From the NCBI RefSeq assembly GCF_013410405.1, contig NZ_JACCFK010000002.1, forward strand, positions 1,240,001 through 1,304,000: 64,000 nucleotides of DNA. Reading direction: 5' to 3'. The stretch comes from Amycolatopsis endophytica. Lineage in GTDB: Bacteria > Actinomycetota > Actinomycetes > Mycobacteriales > Pseudonocardiaceae. Shown here piece by piece: positions 25,871 through 34,525 of the stretch; within the stretch, counting starts at the first letter, position 1; each line of letters opens with the position of its first letter. The position numbers were made by a program, and so were the translations under genes. Below the pieces are notes generated by a model. That model did not search any database. It saw nothing but the letters and a program-made list of their open reading frames with translations, and had not been told where the DNA came from.

Positions 25871-27463
25871 TCAGCCGGCGGGGTCGTGCCAGTCGACGTC
25901 GACGGCGCGCGTGGCCAGGTGCACGGCCAGGCGGTCGTCGGGGTCACCGAGGTCGGCCGGCAGCAGTTCGGCGATCCGCTCCATGCGCTGCATGACCGTG
26001 TTGCGGTGAACTCCGAGTACGGCGCCGGCCGCTTTCGGCGAGGACTGGCAGTCCAGGTAACACCGCAGGGTGCGGATCAGTTCTCCGGACGGGTCGGCTT
26101 CGGTGAGCGGAGCGAGCAGATCCGCCGCGGCGCCACGCAGGGGAGCCGATCCGTACCAGCCCGCGATCAGCCTCCGGGTGCTGCCCGCCTCGATGTGCTC
26201 GACGGCCGCGGGACGGTGCGCGGTGTGGGCGAGCAGGGCTGCCCGGCGGGCCTGGTCGGCGGAGCGGCCGATGCCCGCCGTGCCCGCGTGGGCACGGCCC
26301 ACGCCGGCGCACAGGCGCAGTCCCGGGTGCTCCGCTTCGACGGCGGTCAGCGTCCTGGTGAGCCGCTCCGTCAACGGACCGGGATCCGCCGCGTCGGCTT
26401 CCGCCTCGGTGGTCGACCAGAACACCCAGCCTTCGGCGCGTTCCACGAGCGTCGCGCGCAGACCGTGCCGGGCGAGTTGTTCTTCCAGTTCCCCGCCCAG
26501 TGCGGACATCCGGACGGTGGCGGGCGCGGCCGCGACCTGGACCTGCACCGCGGTGTGCCAGCCGGCGAGGCGCCAGCCCAGCGCGACGGCCCGCTCGACC
26601 GTGCGCCGTCCCGGTTCTTCCGGCTGTTCGAGGATTTCGTTGAGCAGGAGCGACCGCCGCCGGTGTTCCCGTTCGATCCGGATGGCCTCCCCCGCGACGC
26701 GGACCGCGAAGGACAGGGCCGCGATCGCCATCGCGCGGCGGACCGGTTCGAGCAGGACCCCCGCGGCGGACGGTGGCCGCCGCACGGCGATCCAGTAGAC
26801 CGCCGGTCCCGCCGGGTCGACCTGGACCGGTTGCAGCATCACGTCACCATCCGCGGCCTGGACGATGCGGGCCACCGGATGCGGATCGCCCAGCTCCCCG
26901 GCACCGGAGCGCAGCAGTGCGGGATCGCCTGCCACGAAACGGGATTCGGCGTCGAGGAGGGCGACCGGTTCGGTGAGCATCGCCGCGAGCTGCGACGTGA
27001 GCGCGTCCGCGTCGGCGGGCGGGCGCTGGAACCGGCGGGAGGCATCGGCGAGCACGCGCAGCCCCGCGATCTCGGGGGCGCGGACGTAGGGGTCGAACGC
27101 GGTGATGACGCGGGCGGGCGCGATGTCCTCCACCCCGATGAGCGGCAACGCCAGCCGGTCGGCGAGGCGGCGGGTGACCAGGGGGATCCGCCGGGGCGTG
27201 CGCGCGGCGATGATCCCGGACAGGCCCGCGCCGCCGGCCAGCCGGATCGCCAGATCCGCCGCGAGGTCGTCGAGGGTGAGCTGTTCCCGGCCGAACACCA
27301 CGACACTGCGCGGCGCGAGCTCGGAGATCTCGCCGACCGTGGAGCCGGTGACGACGCTTCCGACCGGCCGCCGCAGTCCGGCCTCCCCGGCGAGCACTTC
27401 GTGGTGCGGGAGCAGGCCGAGGTCCAGGAGCTGGCCGAGGGTGACCGTCGCGGAAGCCGTCAC
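25871..27463 (-). CDS. PucR-family regulator, last gene of the catabolic operon
   Basis: A 530-residue PucR protein. The N-terminal purine-catabolism-type domain ('TVTLGQLLDLGLLPHHEVLA', residues 6-25) is followed by a GGDEF-like middle and the PucR HTH at the C-terminus ('KAAGAVLGVHRNTVMQRMER'). Start is GTG 27463, overlapping the stop of the HyuA-like gene by 4 bp (GTGA), so it is made with the enzymes. A nitrogen-compound (hydantoin, purine or related amide) effector would fit the operon; this is inference from the family. Confidence 0.88.
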   Translation of the reverse strand: MTASATVTLGQLLDLGLLPHHEVLAGEAGLRRPVGSVVTGSTVGEISELAPRSVVVFGREQLTLDDLAADLAIRLAGGAGLSGIIAARTPRRIPLVTRRLADRLALPLIGVEDIAPARVITAFDPYVRAPEIAGLRVLADASRRFQRPPADADALTSQLAAMLTEPVALLDAESRFVAGDPALLRSGAGELGDPHPVARIVQAADGDVMLQPVQVDPAGPAVYWIAVRRPPSAAGVLLEPVRRAMAIAALSFAVRVAGEAIRIEREHRRRSLLLNEILEQPEEPGRRTVERAVALGWRLAGWHTAVQVQVAAAPATVRMSALGGELEEQLARHGLRATLVERAEGWVFWSTTEAEADAADPGPLTERLTRTLTAVEAEHPGLRLCAGVGRAHAGTAGIGRSADQARRAALLAHTAHRPAAVEHIEAGSTRRLIAGWYGSAPLRGAAADLLAPLTEADPSGELIRTLRCYLDCQSSPKAAGAVLGVHRNTVMQRMERIAELLPADLGDPDDRLAVHLATRAVDVDWHDPAG

Positions 27464-28809
27464 GGTGACACCGGCTCCAGGAGCGGGCCCACGGCGGTCA
27501 CCCGCAGGCGCGCGGCGGGGACCGGGACGTAGGTCATCAGTGCCTCCTGCACCGGCGTTTCCCGCAGCACGCGGGGATCGGCGCCTGCCCGGACGGCGGC
27601 GTCCCTGGCCAGCCGCCGGGCCCGGGCCACCGAGTCGGCCCGTCCACCGGTGCCCTGCCAGAAGATCCGGTCGATCGAGCCGGCCGCCTCGGCGCTCGCC
27701 GCACCCACCGCGGCCGCGAGATCGCCGTCGGACGGCCGGATCACCGGGACGCGCGGCGGATCGGGCAGGACGTCCGCCCGATCGCCGATGATCACGACCG
27801 GTATCTCGTCGAACCCGTGCCGGGCACGGGCCAGCGTCGCGAGCAGCCGGGACGTGAACGCCTCGTCACGGGCCACCGCGGCCAGCGATGGTGCGCGCAG
27901 GCCGGTCCGGACACCGGCGATCTCGCGGCGCAGCCCCGATTCCGGGAGCAGCCCGGCGTGCGTGGTGCCCACGATCGCGTGGTCGGCGGTCATCTCGACC
28001 ACCGTCGCCGAAGTCAGGCCGGCCAGCCTGGCCGCGCCGTGGATCAGTGCCGCGCGCGCCGCTCCGGTGGACGCGGTGGCGTGGCGCGGCCCGTCGAGCG
28101 CGGGCAGAACTGTTCCGTCACCGCGGACGATGTACAGCTCCGCCTCCGGGTTGTGCGCGCGCATCGCCGTGTCCAGTTCGTCGATCCGGGCACGCGCGGC
28201 GCGGGCGAGCGCGGCGTCGAGCACGGCCGTGTGCTCCCGCTCCAGGAGGCCGAGCGCCTCCGTGGCACTCCCCTGGATCACCGGCGTGTCCGGCCCGAGC
28301 TCGTCGGCGATCACGGCCGCGGCGCGCTGTTCGTGCTCGGGGTTCTCCAGTCCGTGGATCCCGGCCACGGCGACGGCACCGACGGCACCGGCGCTTCTCC
28401 GGGCGAACCGGGCCACGGCCGCGAGGTCCAGGGGCGCCAGGACCCGCCCGTCGTACTCGTGCCCGCCACCCACCGTGGCCACCGGTCCCGCGAGCGCCGC
28501 GGAGAGGCACGCGGGCCACGCCGCGAGCGGCGGCAGCGCGGTTTCGGCCGGGGCACCGATGCGCAGCACCCCGACGCGGGACCCGGTGATCACGTCGGTG
28601 ACCGTCGGCTCGGGCAGGATGGCCACGACCCGGTCGATCACTGCGGCGCCGGTCCCGCCGGCGATCAGCGCGCCGAGGAGCCGTGCCGGGGAGTCGCCGG
28701 GACGGCCGCGGTGCGAGGCCACGATCCGGTTCCGCTCGTCCAGGACCACCGCACGGGCGCTGACGGCGTCCACGCCGACACGCAGCCGCGTTCGCTCGGG
28801 CGTGTTCAC
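27460..28809 (-). CDS. Hydantoinase/oxoprolinase N-terminal (HyuA-like) protein
   Basis: A 449-residue HyuA-like protein. It begins 'LRVGVDAVSARAVVLDERN', where classical HyuA has a DxGGTFTD phosphate loop, so the ATP-binding signature is degenerate. Other parts such as 'VGGGHEYDGRVLAPLD', 'AVAVAGIHGLENPEHEQRAA' and 'PVIQGSATEALGLLEREHTA' follow the short hydantoinase-like proteins that pair with DUF917. GTG 28809 overlaps the DUF917 stop (GTGA), and its own stop overlaps the pucR start. A role in ATP-assisted ring opening of a cyclic amide is inferred from pairing only. No separate HyuB partner occurs in this operon. Confidence 0.8.
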   Translation of the reverse strand: MNTPERTRLRVGVDAVSARAVVLDERNRIVASHRGRPGDSPARLLGALIAGGTGAAVIDRVVAILPEPTVTDVITGSRVGVLRIGAPAETALPPLAAWPACLSAALAGPVATVGGGHEYDGRVLAPLDLAAVARFARRSAGAVGAVAVAGIHGLENPEHEQRAAAVIADELGPDTPVIQGSATEALGLLEREHTAVLDAALARAARARIDELDTAMRAHNPEAELYIVRGDGTVLPALDGPRHATASTGAARAALIHGAARLAGLTSATVVEMTADHAIVGTTHAGLLPESGLRREIAGVRTGLRAPSLAAVARDEAFTSRLLATLARARHGFDEIPVVIIGDRADVLPDPPRVPVIRPSDGDLAAAVGAASAEAAGSIDRIFWQGTGGRADSVARARRLARDAAVRAGADPRVLRETPVQEALMTYVPVPAARLRVTAVGPLLEPVSP

Positions 28810-29888
28810 CGCGTGCCCGCCGCGGGACTCGCGCCGTCGAACCCGACCGGGTCGACGGCATAACCGAACGCGTGGGGCCCCACCATCGCGAGCCCCTCCG
28901 GCGTGTGCCACCGGTCGTCGACCGGACTGGTGATCACGTGCACGTCCTGGCCGACGGCGAGGTCGACGGTCTGCACCAGATCGCCGGTCTCCGCGTCGGC
29001 CACGCCGATGAGGTCCGGCACCGTGGTGAGCACGGTGCCCTCCTGGCTCAGGACCAGGTTCTCGTTCTGGAAGTCGATCCGGACCAGGCCCCCTGGCGTC
29101 TGCACGGACACGACGCCACGGGGCCACCCGTCGGCGGAGTGCTGCACGACCTCGGCGACCGTTCCGGTGCACGCCAGCCGTCCACCACAGGCCCGCAGGT
29201 ACGGCTCGTGCCCGTCCGGGCGTGCCGGACGGACGTCGGCCAGTGCCGAGCCGATCCGGCCGCACTCGCTGACCGACCCGGCCACACCGAGCCGGGTGCA
29301 GTCCCCGGCAGTAAGCCGGTACGCGCTGATCAGGGCGACGAGGCCCAGTGCCGGCATGACGGCACGCACGAGTTCGCCGAGCACGGTGCCGGCGCCACTG
29401 CTGAACTCCGCGACGACCCCGGCGCCCCCGACGACGGTGATGGGCGGCACGGGGTGCCCGGCCAGCCGCGGCAGCGTCAGGTCGATCGAAGGCAGGGTAC
29501 GGCGCATCAGGTCGGCGTCCAGGCACGGCAGCCCGAGCTCGGCCGCCACGACCAGTGGGAGTGCCACGTTGATGCTGCCGAGCTGGACCGGCAGGACGGC
29601 ACCGCACTTCCGGCCGGCGCGGGCTTCCACCGCCGCCAGGAGGGTCTCCGCCTCGGCGGCGTCGTGTGCCTTTTCGAGGAGGGCGTGCGGCGTCCCCCCG
29701 GACACCACCGGCAGCACGAGCGTGTCCGGGGCGAGTTCGTCCGGCCGCGCGAGCGGGACCGGCCCGTGCCGCCGGACGGCCGCGGTCAGGAGCTGCCGGC
29801 CCAGGTACGGATCGCCACCGCCGCCGCTGCCGAAGTGCACGGCCCCGCGCATCACGTCGTCGATCGCCGCTTCGGCAACCTGATCCAT
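28806..29888 (-). CDS. DUF917 domain protein
   Basis: A 360-residue DUF917 protein with the glycine-rich block 'AVHFGSGGGGDPYLG' (about residues 15-29), 'ELGLPCLDADLMRRTLPSID' and 'SECGRIGSAL'. These proteins accompany HyuA-type hydantoinase proteins; the biochemical role is not established. ATG 29888 gives the family N-terminus. Its stop overlaps the HyuA-like start by 4 bp, strong evidence that the two act as a pair. It follows the M20 amidohydrolase by 30 bp. Confidence 0.88.
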   Translation of the reverse strand: MDQVAEAAIDDVMRGAVHFGSGGGGDPYLGRQLLTAAVRRHGPVPLARPDELAPDTLVLPVVSGGTPHALLEKAHDAAEAETLLAAVEARAGRKCGAVLPVQLGSINVALPLVVAAELGLPCLDADLMRRTLPSIDLTLPRLAGHPVPPITVVGGAGVVAEFSSGAGTVLGELVRAVMPALGLVALISAYRLTAGDCTRLGVAGSVSECGRIGSALADVRPARPDGHEPYLRACGGRLACTGTVAEVVQHSADGWPRGVVSVQTPGGLVRIDFQNENLVLSQEGTVLTTVPDLIGVADAETGDLVQTVDLAVGQDVHVITSPVDDRWHTPEGLAMVGPHAFGYAVDPVGFDGASPAAGTR

Positions 29889-29918
29889 GCGGGAGACCCT
29901 AACGGGCATCGTGCCTGC

Positions 29919-31073
29919 TCACGAAGTGGTGACACCGCGGAAGGTCGCGTACAGGGCGGCGAACGTGCGTGCCGCGGTGACGAGTTCGCGGACCGGAACG
30001 TACTCGTCGGCGGTGTGCGCGACGCGCATCGAACCGGGCCCGTAGACCACGGACGGGATGCCGAGCTGGTTGCGCAGGAAGCGCGCGTCCGTGCCGAGTT
30101 TCAGTCCCCGCACCGGTGCGGCCCGCGCCGCCCGCCGGACTTCGGCGACGAACGGGTGCCCGGCGTCCACTTCGGATCCCTCGGCGAAGGCGAGGACGTC
30201 CACGTGGTAGTCGAACTCGCCCGCGGCGTCGATCGACCCGGTCAGGGTCGCCAGCGCCTGCTCCCGGGTCTCGCCGGGCAGCACCCGCCGGTCGACGCTC
30301 AGCCGGCATTCGGCGGCCACGATGTTGGGCGCGGTGCCTCCCGAGATGGTCCCGACGTTGCAGGTGGGCGACCCCAGGAACGGGTGCGATCCGGTGCCGA
30401 AGTCGGCGAGGTGGAGCGCGGTGGCGATCCGCGCCGCGTCGGCGACCGCCGAGTGCCCTGCCGCCGGATCGCTGCCGTGCGCCGCCCGGCCGCGCACCAC
30501 GATCTCCGCCATCAGTGCTCCCCGCTCGGCAACGCCGACCTGGAGTTCACTCGGTTCGGGGACGACCGCGGCATCGGCGCGCACGAGCCCGGCGGCCACC
30601 AGCGCTCCGGTGCCGGCGCGGCCACCGGTCTCTTCGTCGGCCACGAAGTGGAACGCGATGGTGGCCGGCGGTTCGACGCCGGCGTCCCGGCAGGCACGCA
30701 TCCCTTCCAGCGCCGCGGCGATGCCGCCCTTCATGTCGCAGGCTCCGCGACCGTAGAGCAGGCCGTCGCGCACCTGCCCGCCGAACGGCGGCACGGACCA
30801 GTCCGCTTCGGACACCGGAACGACGTCCACGTGCCCGTTGACCAGCAGCGTGGGACCGGCGCCCGAACCGATGCGGGCGAGCACGGACGGGCGGCCCGGC
30901 TCGGGTTCGAAAGTCTCGACCTCCGCGCCCAGCTCCCGCAGCACGGCGCGCAACGGTTCGACGGCCGGCCGCTCACCGCCGGGCGGGTTCCTCGTGTCGC
31001 ACCGGATCAGCTCCGCGGCCAGCTCGGTGACCCGGTCGGCGCACACCGCCCGGACAGCGTCCGCGGCGTTCAT
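29919..31073 (-). CDS. M20 family amidohydrolase (ArgE/DapE type)
   Basis: A 384-residue zinc peptidase/deacylase. All M20 metal ligands are visible: 'NGHVDVVP' (His/Asp near 79-81), 'GRGACDMKGG', the 'DEETGG' glutamates, 'VVPEPSEL' and a C-terminal 'VAHTADEY' histidine. The dimerisation domain starts at 'RGRAAHGSDPAAGHSAV'. It would cleave an N-acyl, N-carbamoyl or similar amide. The start ATG 31073 overlaps the DUF1028 stop (ATGA). In this operon it is the best candidate for hydrolysing a ring-opened amide intermediate. Confidence 0.9.
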   Translation of the reverse strand: MNAADAVRAVCADRVTELAAELIRCDTRNPPGGERPAVEPLRAVLRELGAEVETFEPEPGRPSVLARIGSGAGPTLLVNGHVDVVPVSEADWSVPPFGGQVRDGLLYGRGACDMKGGIAAALEGMRACRDAGVEPPATIAFHFVADEETGGRAGTGALVAAGLVRADAAVVPEPSELQVGVAERGALMAEIVVRGRAAHGSDPAAGHSAVADAARIATALHLADFGTGSHPFLGSPTCNVGTISGGTAPNIVAAECRLSVDRRVLPGETREQALATLTGSIDAAGEFDYHVDVLAFAEGSEVDAGHPFVAEVRRAARAAPVRGLKLGTDARFLRNQLGIPSVVYGPGSMRVAHTADEYVPVRELVTAARTFAALYATFRGVTTS

Positions 31074-32008
31074 GCCGCCCCGCCGGTGTGCGCGGTGATG
31101 GCCGCGAGGGCTTCGCCGTCGAGAAACCCGAGCGGGGCCAGCCCTTCGGCGAACCGCAACAGCGCCGGCCGGAACGCCACGACGTCGGCGAACAGCTCGG
31201 CGGCCTCCCGGTGCCGTCCGGCGCGGGCGAGCAGCACCGCGCGCCAGAAGTCGGCCTCGCGGTTGTCCGGCCCGATGACCTCCGCCGCCGAGGCGAGCGC
31301 ACGCAGGCGTTCGTCCAGTTCGTCCGGTCCGACGCCGTCGAACGGCCCGAGCGTCAGCCCGCGCGCGAACATCACGCCGCCGACGGTGTCGAACGCCCGC
31401 GACCGGGGCAGCAGCCGCGACAACTCGGCCAGCGGTTCGGGGTGATCATCGACGCGCAGGTCGACGACCACTTCCTGCCACGGTGCCGGACCGCGCCGAC
31501 CCGACACCACCCGCAGGGCGGCCGACTGCGAACCACGCACGTCTCCCCCGGCCGCATCCGCGCCAAGGAGGCCGGCGAGGATGCGGTCGGCGAGGTCCCC
31601 GCCCGCGGACTCGAAGGCGGCCAGCGCGGCCTGGCACACCTCGGGGGCGGCCAGCATGTTCCCCTGCACCGAGACCTGGTGTCCGCGGGCGGAAGCGGCG
31701 TACGGTGCGCACGACCCGCCGGTGTGCACGCCCAGCGAGCCCCGCGCGTCGACCACGCCCACCTGGCGGTAGGCGGCGTCCGGGTCCTCGGCCAGCAGAA
31801 GGTCCACCGTGGTCGCCGCGGGCACCCCGGCCCGCAGCAACTCCAGGCCGCGGGGGCCGTAGCCGACGTTGACGAACGCCTGGGTGGCCACCGCGCCGAC
31901 GCCCGCTTCGGCCCAGGGCAGCAACGTGCCGACGCCGAAGAAGTGGGTCTGGGCGCCGACACCGAGCTGACCGGTGGCCGGATCACGCGCGACGATCGAG
32001 TACGTCAC
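31070..32008 (-). CDS. DUF1028 family protein (Ntn-hydrolase-like)
   Basis: A 312-residue DUF1028 protein. The N-terminus 'TYSIVARDPATGQLGVGAQT' and the blocks 'GVGAVATQAFVNVGYGPRGL' and 'GHQVSVQGNMLAAPEVCQAA' are the family hallmark; the fold resembles Ntn hydrolases, with Thr or Ser exposed after removal of the first residue. About 85 C-terminal residues form a helical extension. Start is GTG 32008, overlapping the hydrolase stop (GTGA). DUF1028 genes often occur in amino-acid or amide catabolic operons, but the reaction is unknown. Confidence 0.88.
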   Translation of the reverse strand: MTYSIVARDPATGQLGVGAQTHFFGVGTLLPWAEAGVGAVATQAFVNVGYGPRGLELLRAGVPAATTVDLLLAEDPDAAYRQVGVVDARGSLGVHTGGSCAPYAASARGHQVSVQGNMLAAPEVCQAALAAFESAGGDLADRILAGLLGADAAGGDVRGSQSAALRVVSGRRGPAPWQEVVVDLRVDDHPEPLAELSRLLPRSRAFDTVGGVMFARGLTLGPFDGVGPDELDERLRALASAAEVIGPDNREADFWRAVLLARAGRHREAAELFADVVAFRPALLRFAEGLAPLGFLDGEALAAITAHTGGAA

Positions 32009-32817
32009 GGCTGTCCCTCCCCGGCGGCGGTGTGCTGCCGGAGGAGGGCGGCCACCCGCTCGGTCTCTTCGAGCATCGGCAGGTGTCCCGTCCCGGCCAG
32101 TTCCCGCGCGCTGCCGCCGGTGACCGCGGCCAGTTCGCGTGACATCGCGGGCGGGCAGGTCGGATCCTCGGTGCCCGCCACGGCCAGCACGGGGATCCCG
32201 GTCGTGGCGACCCTGCCCGCCAGGTGCCGGATGTCGGCGCCGAAAGCACCGTGCAGGATCCCGGCGACCACCGCTTCGGGCCGCGCCCCGACCGCCTCCG
32301 CCATCACCTCCCTGATCCCGGCGGATTCCCGGTGTGCCCGGCCCACGATGTCCGGCACCAGATCGGCGAAGTACCCGGCGGTGCCCTTGGCGTCGAGTTC
32401 GCCCACCATCGCCTCGATGGCCTCGGACGGCACACCGGTGCCCAGCGTCGAGCCGAACGTCGTGACGCTGGCGACCCGGTGCGGGTGCAGCGCGGCCAGC
32501 GCCACGGAGATCGTGCCGCCGAGCGAACCGCCGGCGAGGTGCACCCGGTCCAGCCCGAGACTTTCGAGCACGGCCAGGACGTCCGGGACGTAGCCCTCCT
32601 CGACGGTGAACGGGCCGGCCTGCCCGGACTGCCCGTGCCCGCGCAGGTCCAGCGCCACGACCGGGCGGTCGAGGAGCGCGGCCACCCCGGTCCAGACCAC
32701 GGCGGCGGAGTTGATGGGGTGGACGAGCAGCAGCGGGGTCCCGGGCCGGTTGCCGGTGCTGCGCAGCACCGACAACCGGCCCGACGGTCCCGCGACGTCC
32801 ACGCGGTCCAGGCCCAT
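32005..32817 (-). CDS. Alpha/beta hydrolase
   Basis: A 270-residue alpha/beta-hydrolase with the nucleophile elbow 'LAGGSLGGTIS' (Ser near 97), the oxyanion 'LLLVHPINSAAVVW', an acid in 'VAGTEDPTCPP' and the catalytic histidine in 'AGTGHLPMLEE'. It resembles 3-oxoadipate enol-lactonase/RutD-like enzymes. ATG 32817 is chosen because GGAG lies five bases upstream; a GTG at 32823 would give the 4-bp overlap seen at other junctions but has no ribosome site. It probably hydrolyses an ester, lactone or acyl intermediate after oxidation by the LLM enzyme. Confidence 0.87.
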   Translation of the reverse strand: MGLDRVDVAGPSGRLSVLRSTGNRPGTPLLLVHPINSAAVVWTGVAALLDRPVVALDLRGHGQSGQAGPFTVEEGYVPDVLAVLESLGLDRVHLAGGSLGGTISVALAALHPHRVASVTTFGSTLGTGVPSEAIEAMVGELDAKGTAGYFADLVPDIVGRAHRESAGIREVMAEAVGARPEAVVAGILHGAFGADIRHLAGRVATTGIPVLAVAGTEDPTCPPAMSRELAAVTGGSARELAGTGHLPMLEETERVAALLRQHTAAGEGQP

Positions 32818-32819
32818 CC

Positions 32820-33257
32820 TCACTCCGTCCCGTGCTTGGGCATCTGCGGGTCCTGGACGCTGACGTGCATGTGCCAGATCCGCCAGTCCGGGTTGCCCTT
32901 CCCGTCGTCGCGGCGGAAGAACTCGGTGGTGCGGAACGGGGTGGGCACCGCGTCCGTCTGCCCGGGGGCCACGACGTCGGCGGATCCTTCGGCGGTGAGC
33001 AGCGCGACGTCGCCGAAGATCTGGACGTCGGGGCCCACCGTGTCCTTGATCGCGGTGATGGTCAGCCCGATCTTCGCGGCGTTGACCCACAGGCGGTGCT
33101 TGTCCAGGACACCGTGGTAGGTGTGGCCGTTGAGGTTGAACTGGTGGTACCCGTCGCCCTCCGGGAAGTACACCGGCATCCGGTCCGCGACCAGACCGAC
33201 GTTCACCTCGTACCAGCCCTGGTGCACCGCGAGAATCCGTTCGAGGTCACTGCTCAT
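32820..33257 (-). CDS. NTF2/SnoaL-like protein
   Basis: A 145-residue small alpha+beta barrel protein of NTF2/SnoaL type ('ERILAVHQGWYEVNVGLVAD', 'TEFFRRDDGKGNPDWRIWHM'). These can be isomerases, hydratases or subunits of ring-hydroxylating enzymes. The repeated His and Asp in 'WRIWHMHVSVQDPQMPKH' may line the pocket. ATG 33257 has AAAGGA upstream. It is 11 bp from the LLM monooxygenase and next to the alpha/beta hydrolase, so it probably acts on the product of the monooxygenase. Confidence 0.75.
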   Translation of the reverse strand: MSSDLERILAVHQGWYEVNVGLVADRMPVYFPEGDGYHQFNLNGHTYHGVLDKHRLWVNAAKIGLTITAIKDTVGPDVQIFGDVALLTAEGSADVVAPGQTDAVPTPFRTTEFFRRDDGKGNPDWRIWHMHVSVQDPQMPKHGTE

Positions 33258-33268
33258 GGTTCGTCCTT

Positions 33269-34276
33269 TCAGCGGGTGAATTCGCCGGTCAGTTCACCGA
33301 CGGTGGCAAGCGTTTCTTCCGCTCCGTCGGCGACGACGGTCGCGATGGCGACGTTGTCCGCGCCGGCGTCGAGGTACTCCTGGATGCGTGCTCGCGCGGT
33401 GTCCTGGCCGCCCACGATCCCGAAGACGTCGAGCCACTCCTCGGGCATCTCCGCGGCGACCGTCTCGGCACCGCCACGGGAGAGCATGTCCGCGAGGCGT
33501 TCGTTGGCGCCGACCGCGCCGAACAGCGGGGAAGGGCCCGTCGCGGCGAGGTAGAAGGCGAGGACGTCGCGGAGCGCGGCGCGTGTGGCGGGCACCTGCC
33601 CCGGGTCGCGCGTGACGTTGGTGGCGGCCAGGACGCTGATCGCGATGCGCTCGTCGCGGCCGGCGGCCTCGGCTGCCGCGTCGAGTTTGCGCCGCGCGGC
33701 CCGCACGTACTCGACCGGTGCGAGAGCGCTGACGAGCAGGCCGTCCGCCAGACGTCCGGTCAGTTCGAGTCCCTTGTCGCCGAGCACTCCGGTGAACAGC
33801 GGCACGGGTTCGGGGACCGGGTGGGTGATCCTGACTCCGCGGAAGGTGGCGAACCGTCCCTCGGCGTCGACCGTGTCCCCGTTGAGCAGCGCCCGCACAC
33901 CGGTCAGCGTTTCGCGCAGCGCGCTCATCGGAGACTGCTGGGTCAGTCCCATCTGCGCGGTCCAGCCGGGGACGCCGTGCCCGATTCCGGGGAGCAGCCT
34001 GCCCGGGTAAGCACGGGCGAGGGTGCCGATCTCCATCGCGAGCAGCGCGGGGTGGCGCACGACCGAGGACACGACGCCGATGCCGACCGGAATGTGCGAC
34101 GTGGCCCCGAGAGCGAGCGCGGCACCGGCCACGCCACCGAGGAAGAAGTAGTCCTCCGGGAGCCACAACTCGCCGAAGCCGGCGGACTCCACGGCCGCCG
34201 CGTGCTTGCCGATCTGTTCCGGCGGGGTCGTGCTGCCGAGCAGCACTCCCAGCCGGCTGCGAACGGGATGGGTCAT
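33269..34276 (-). CDS. LLM-class flavin-dependent monooxygenase
   Basis: A 335-residue bacterial-luciferase-like enzyme using reduced FMN or F420. Typical segments are 'AAAVESAGFGELWLPEDYFF' (residues about 26-45), 'LLPGIGHGVPGW' and 'VPLFTGVLGDKGLELTGRLA', the cofactor-binding barrel. ATG 34276 starts at the family N-terminus. It heads the run monooxygenase-NTF2-hydrolase-DUF1028-M20-DUF917-HyuA-PucR. Such enzymes insert oxygen into rings (for example RutA on uracil), which would fit opening of a heterocycle; F420-dependent dehydrogenation is the alternative. A 250-bp gap precedes it. Confidence 0.88.
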   Translation of the reverse strand: MTHPVRSRLGVLLGSTTPPEQIGKHAAAVESAGFGELWLPEDYFFLGGVAGAALALGATSHIPVGIGVVSSVVRHPALLAMEIGTLARAYPGRLLPGIGHGVPGWTAQMGLTQQSPMSALRETLTGVRALLNGDTVDAEGRFATFRGVRITHPVPEPVPLFTGVLGDKGLELTGRLADGLLVSALAPVEYVRAARRKLDAAAEAAGRDERIAISVLAATNVTRDPGQVPATRAALRDVLAFYLAATGPSPLFGAVGANERLADMLSRGGAETVAAEMPEEWLDVFGIVGGQDTARARIQEYLDAGADNVAIATVVADGAEETLATVGELTGEFTR

Positions 34277-34430
34277 CAACGGCTCCTGTCGTACGGACCG
34301 GATCACAACGTCCCGGCCGACGTTACGAACCGGATCGGTGCCCGCGCTTCGGGCACGGTGACGAACCGGGAAGAGGAGAATTGTGCGCGGTGCACGACGC
34401 GCACGGGCTCGCGCTGGGTTCTGTTCCTGA

Positions 34431-34473
34431 GCGGCGGAGCCGCTTGCTGTGGGCCGTGCGCTGGCTCCGCCGC
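34431..34473. terminator. Inverted repeat downstream of the PPOX gene
   Basis: GCGGCGGAGCC (34431-34441) pairs perfectly with GGCTCCGCCGC (34463-34473) across a 21-nt loop, about 53 bp beyond the PPOX stop on the minus strand. The gene-free stretch 34277-34525 contains nothing else I can assign. The hairpin may end the reductase-PPOX transcript; the long structured loop also resembles a dispersed intergenic repeat. Confidence 0.45.
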
Positions 34474-34525
34474 GCGAAGCGCGTCCGCCACCCGCACCGC
34501 CACGCAAGCCGCTTCACGCCACTTC

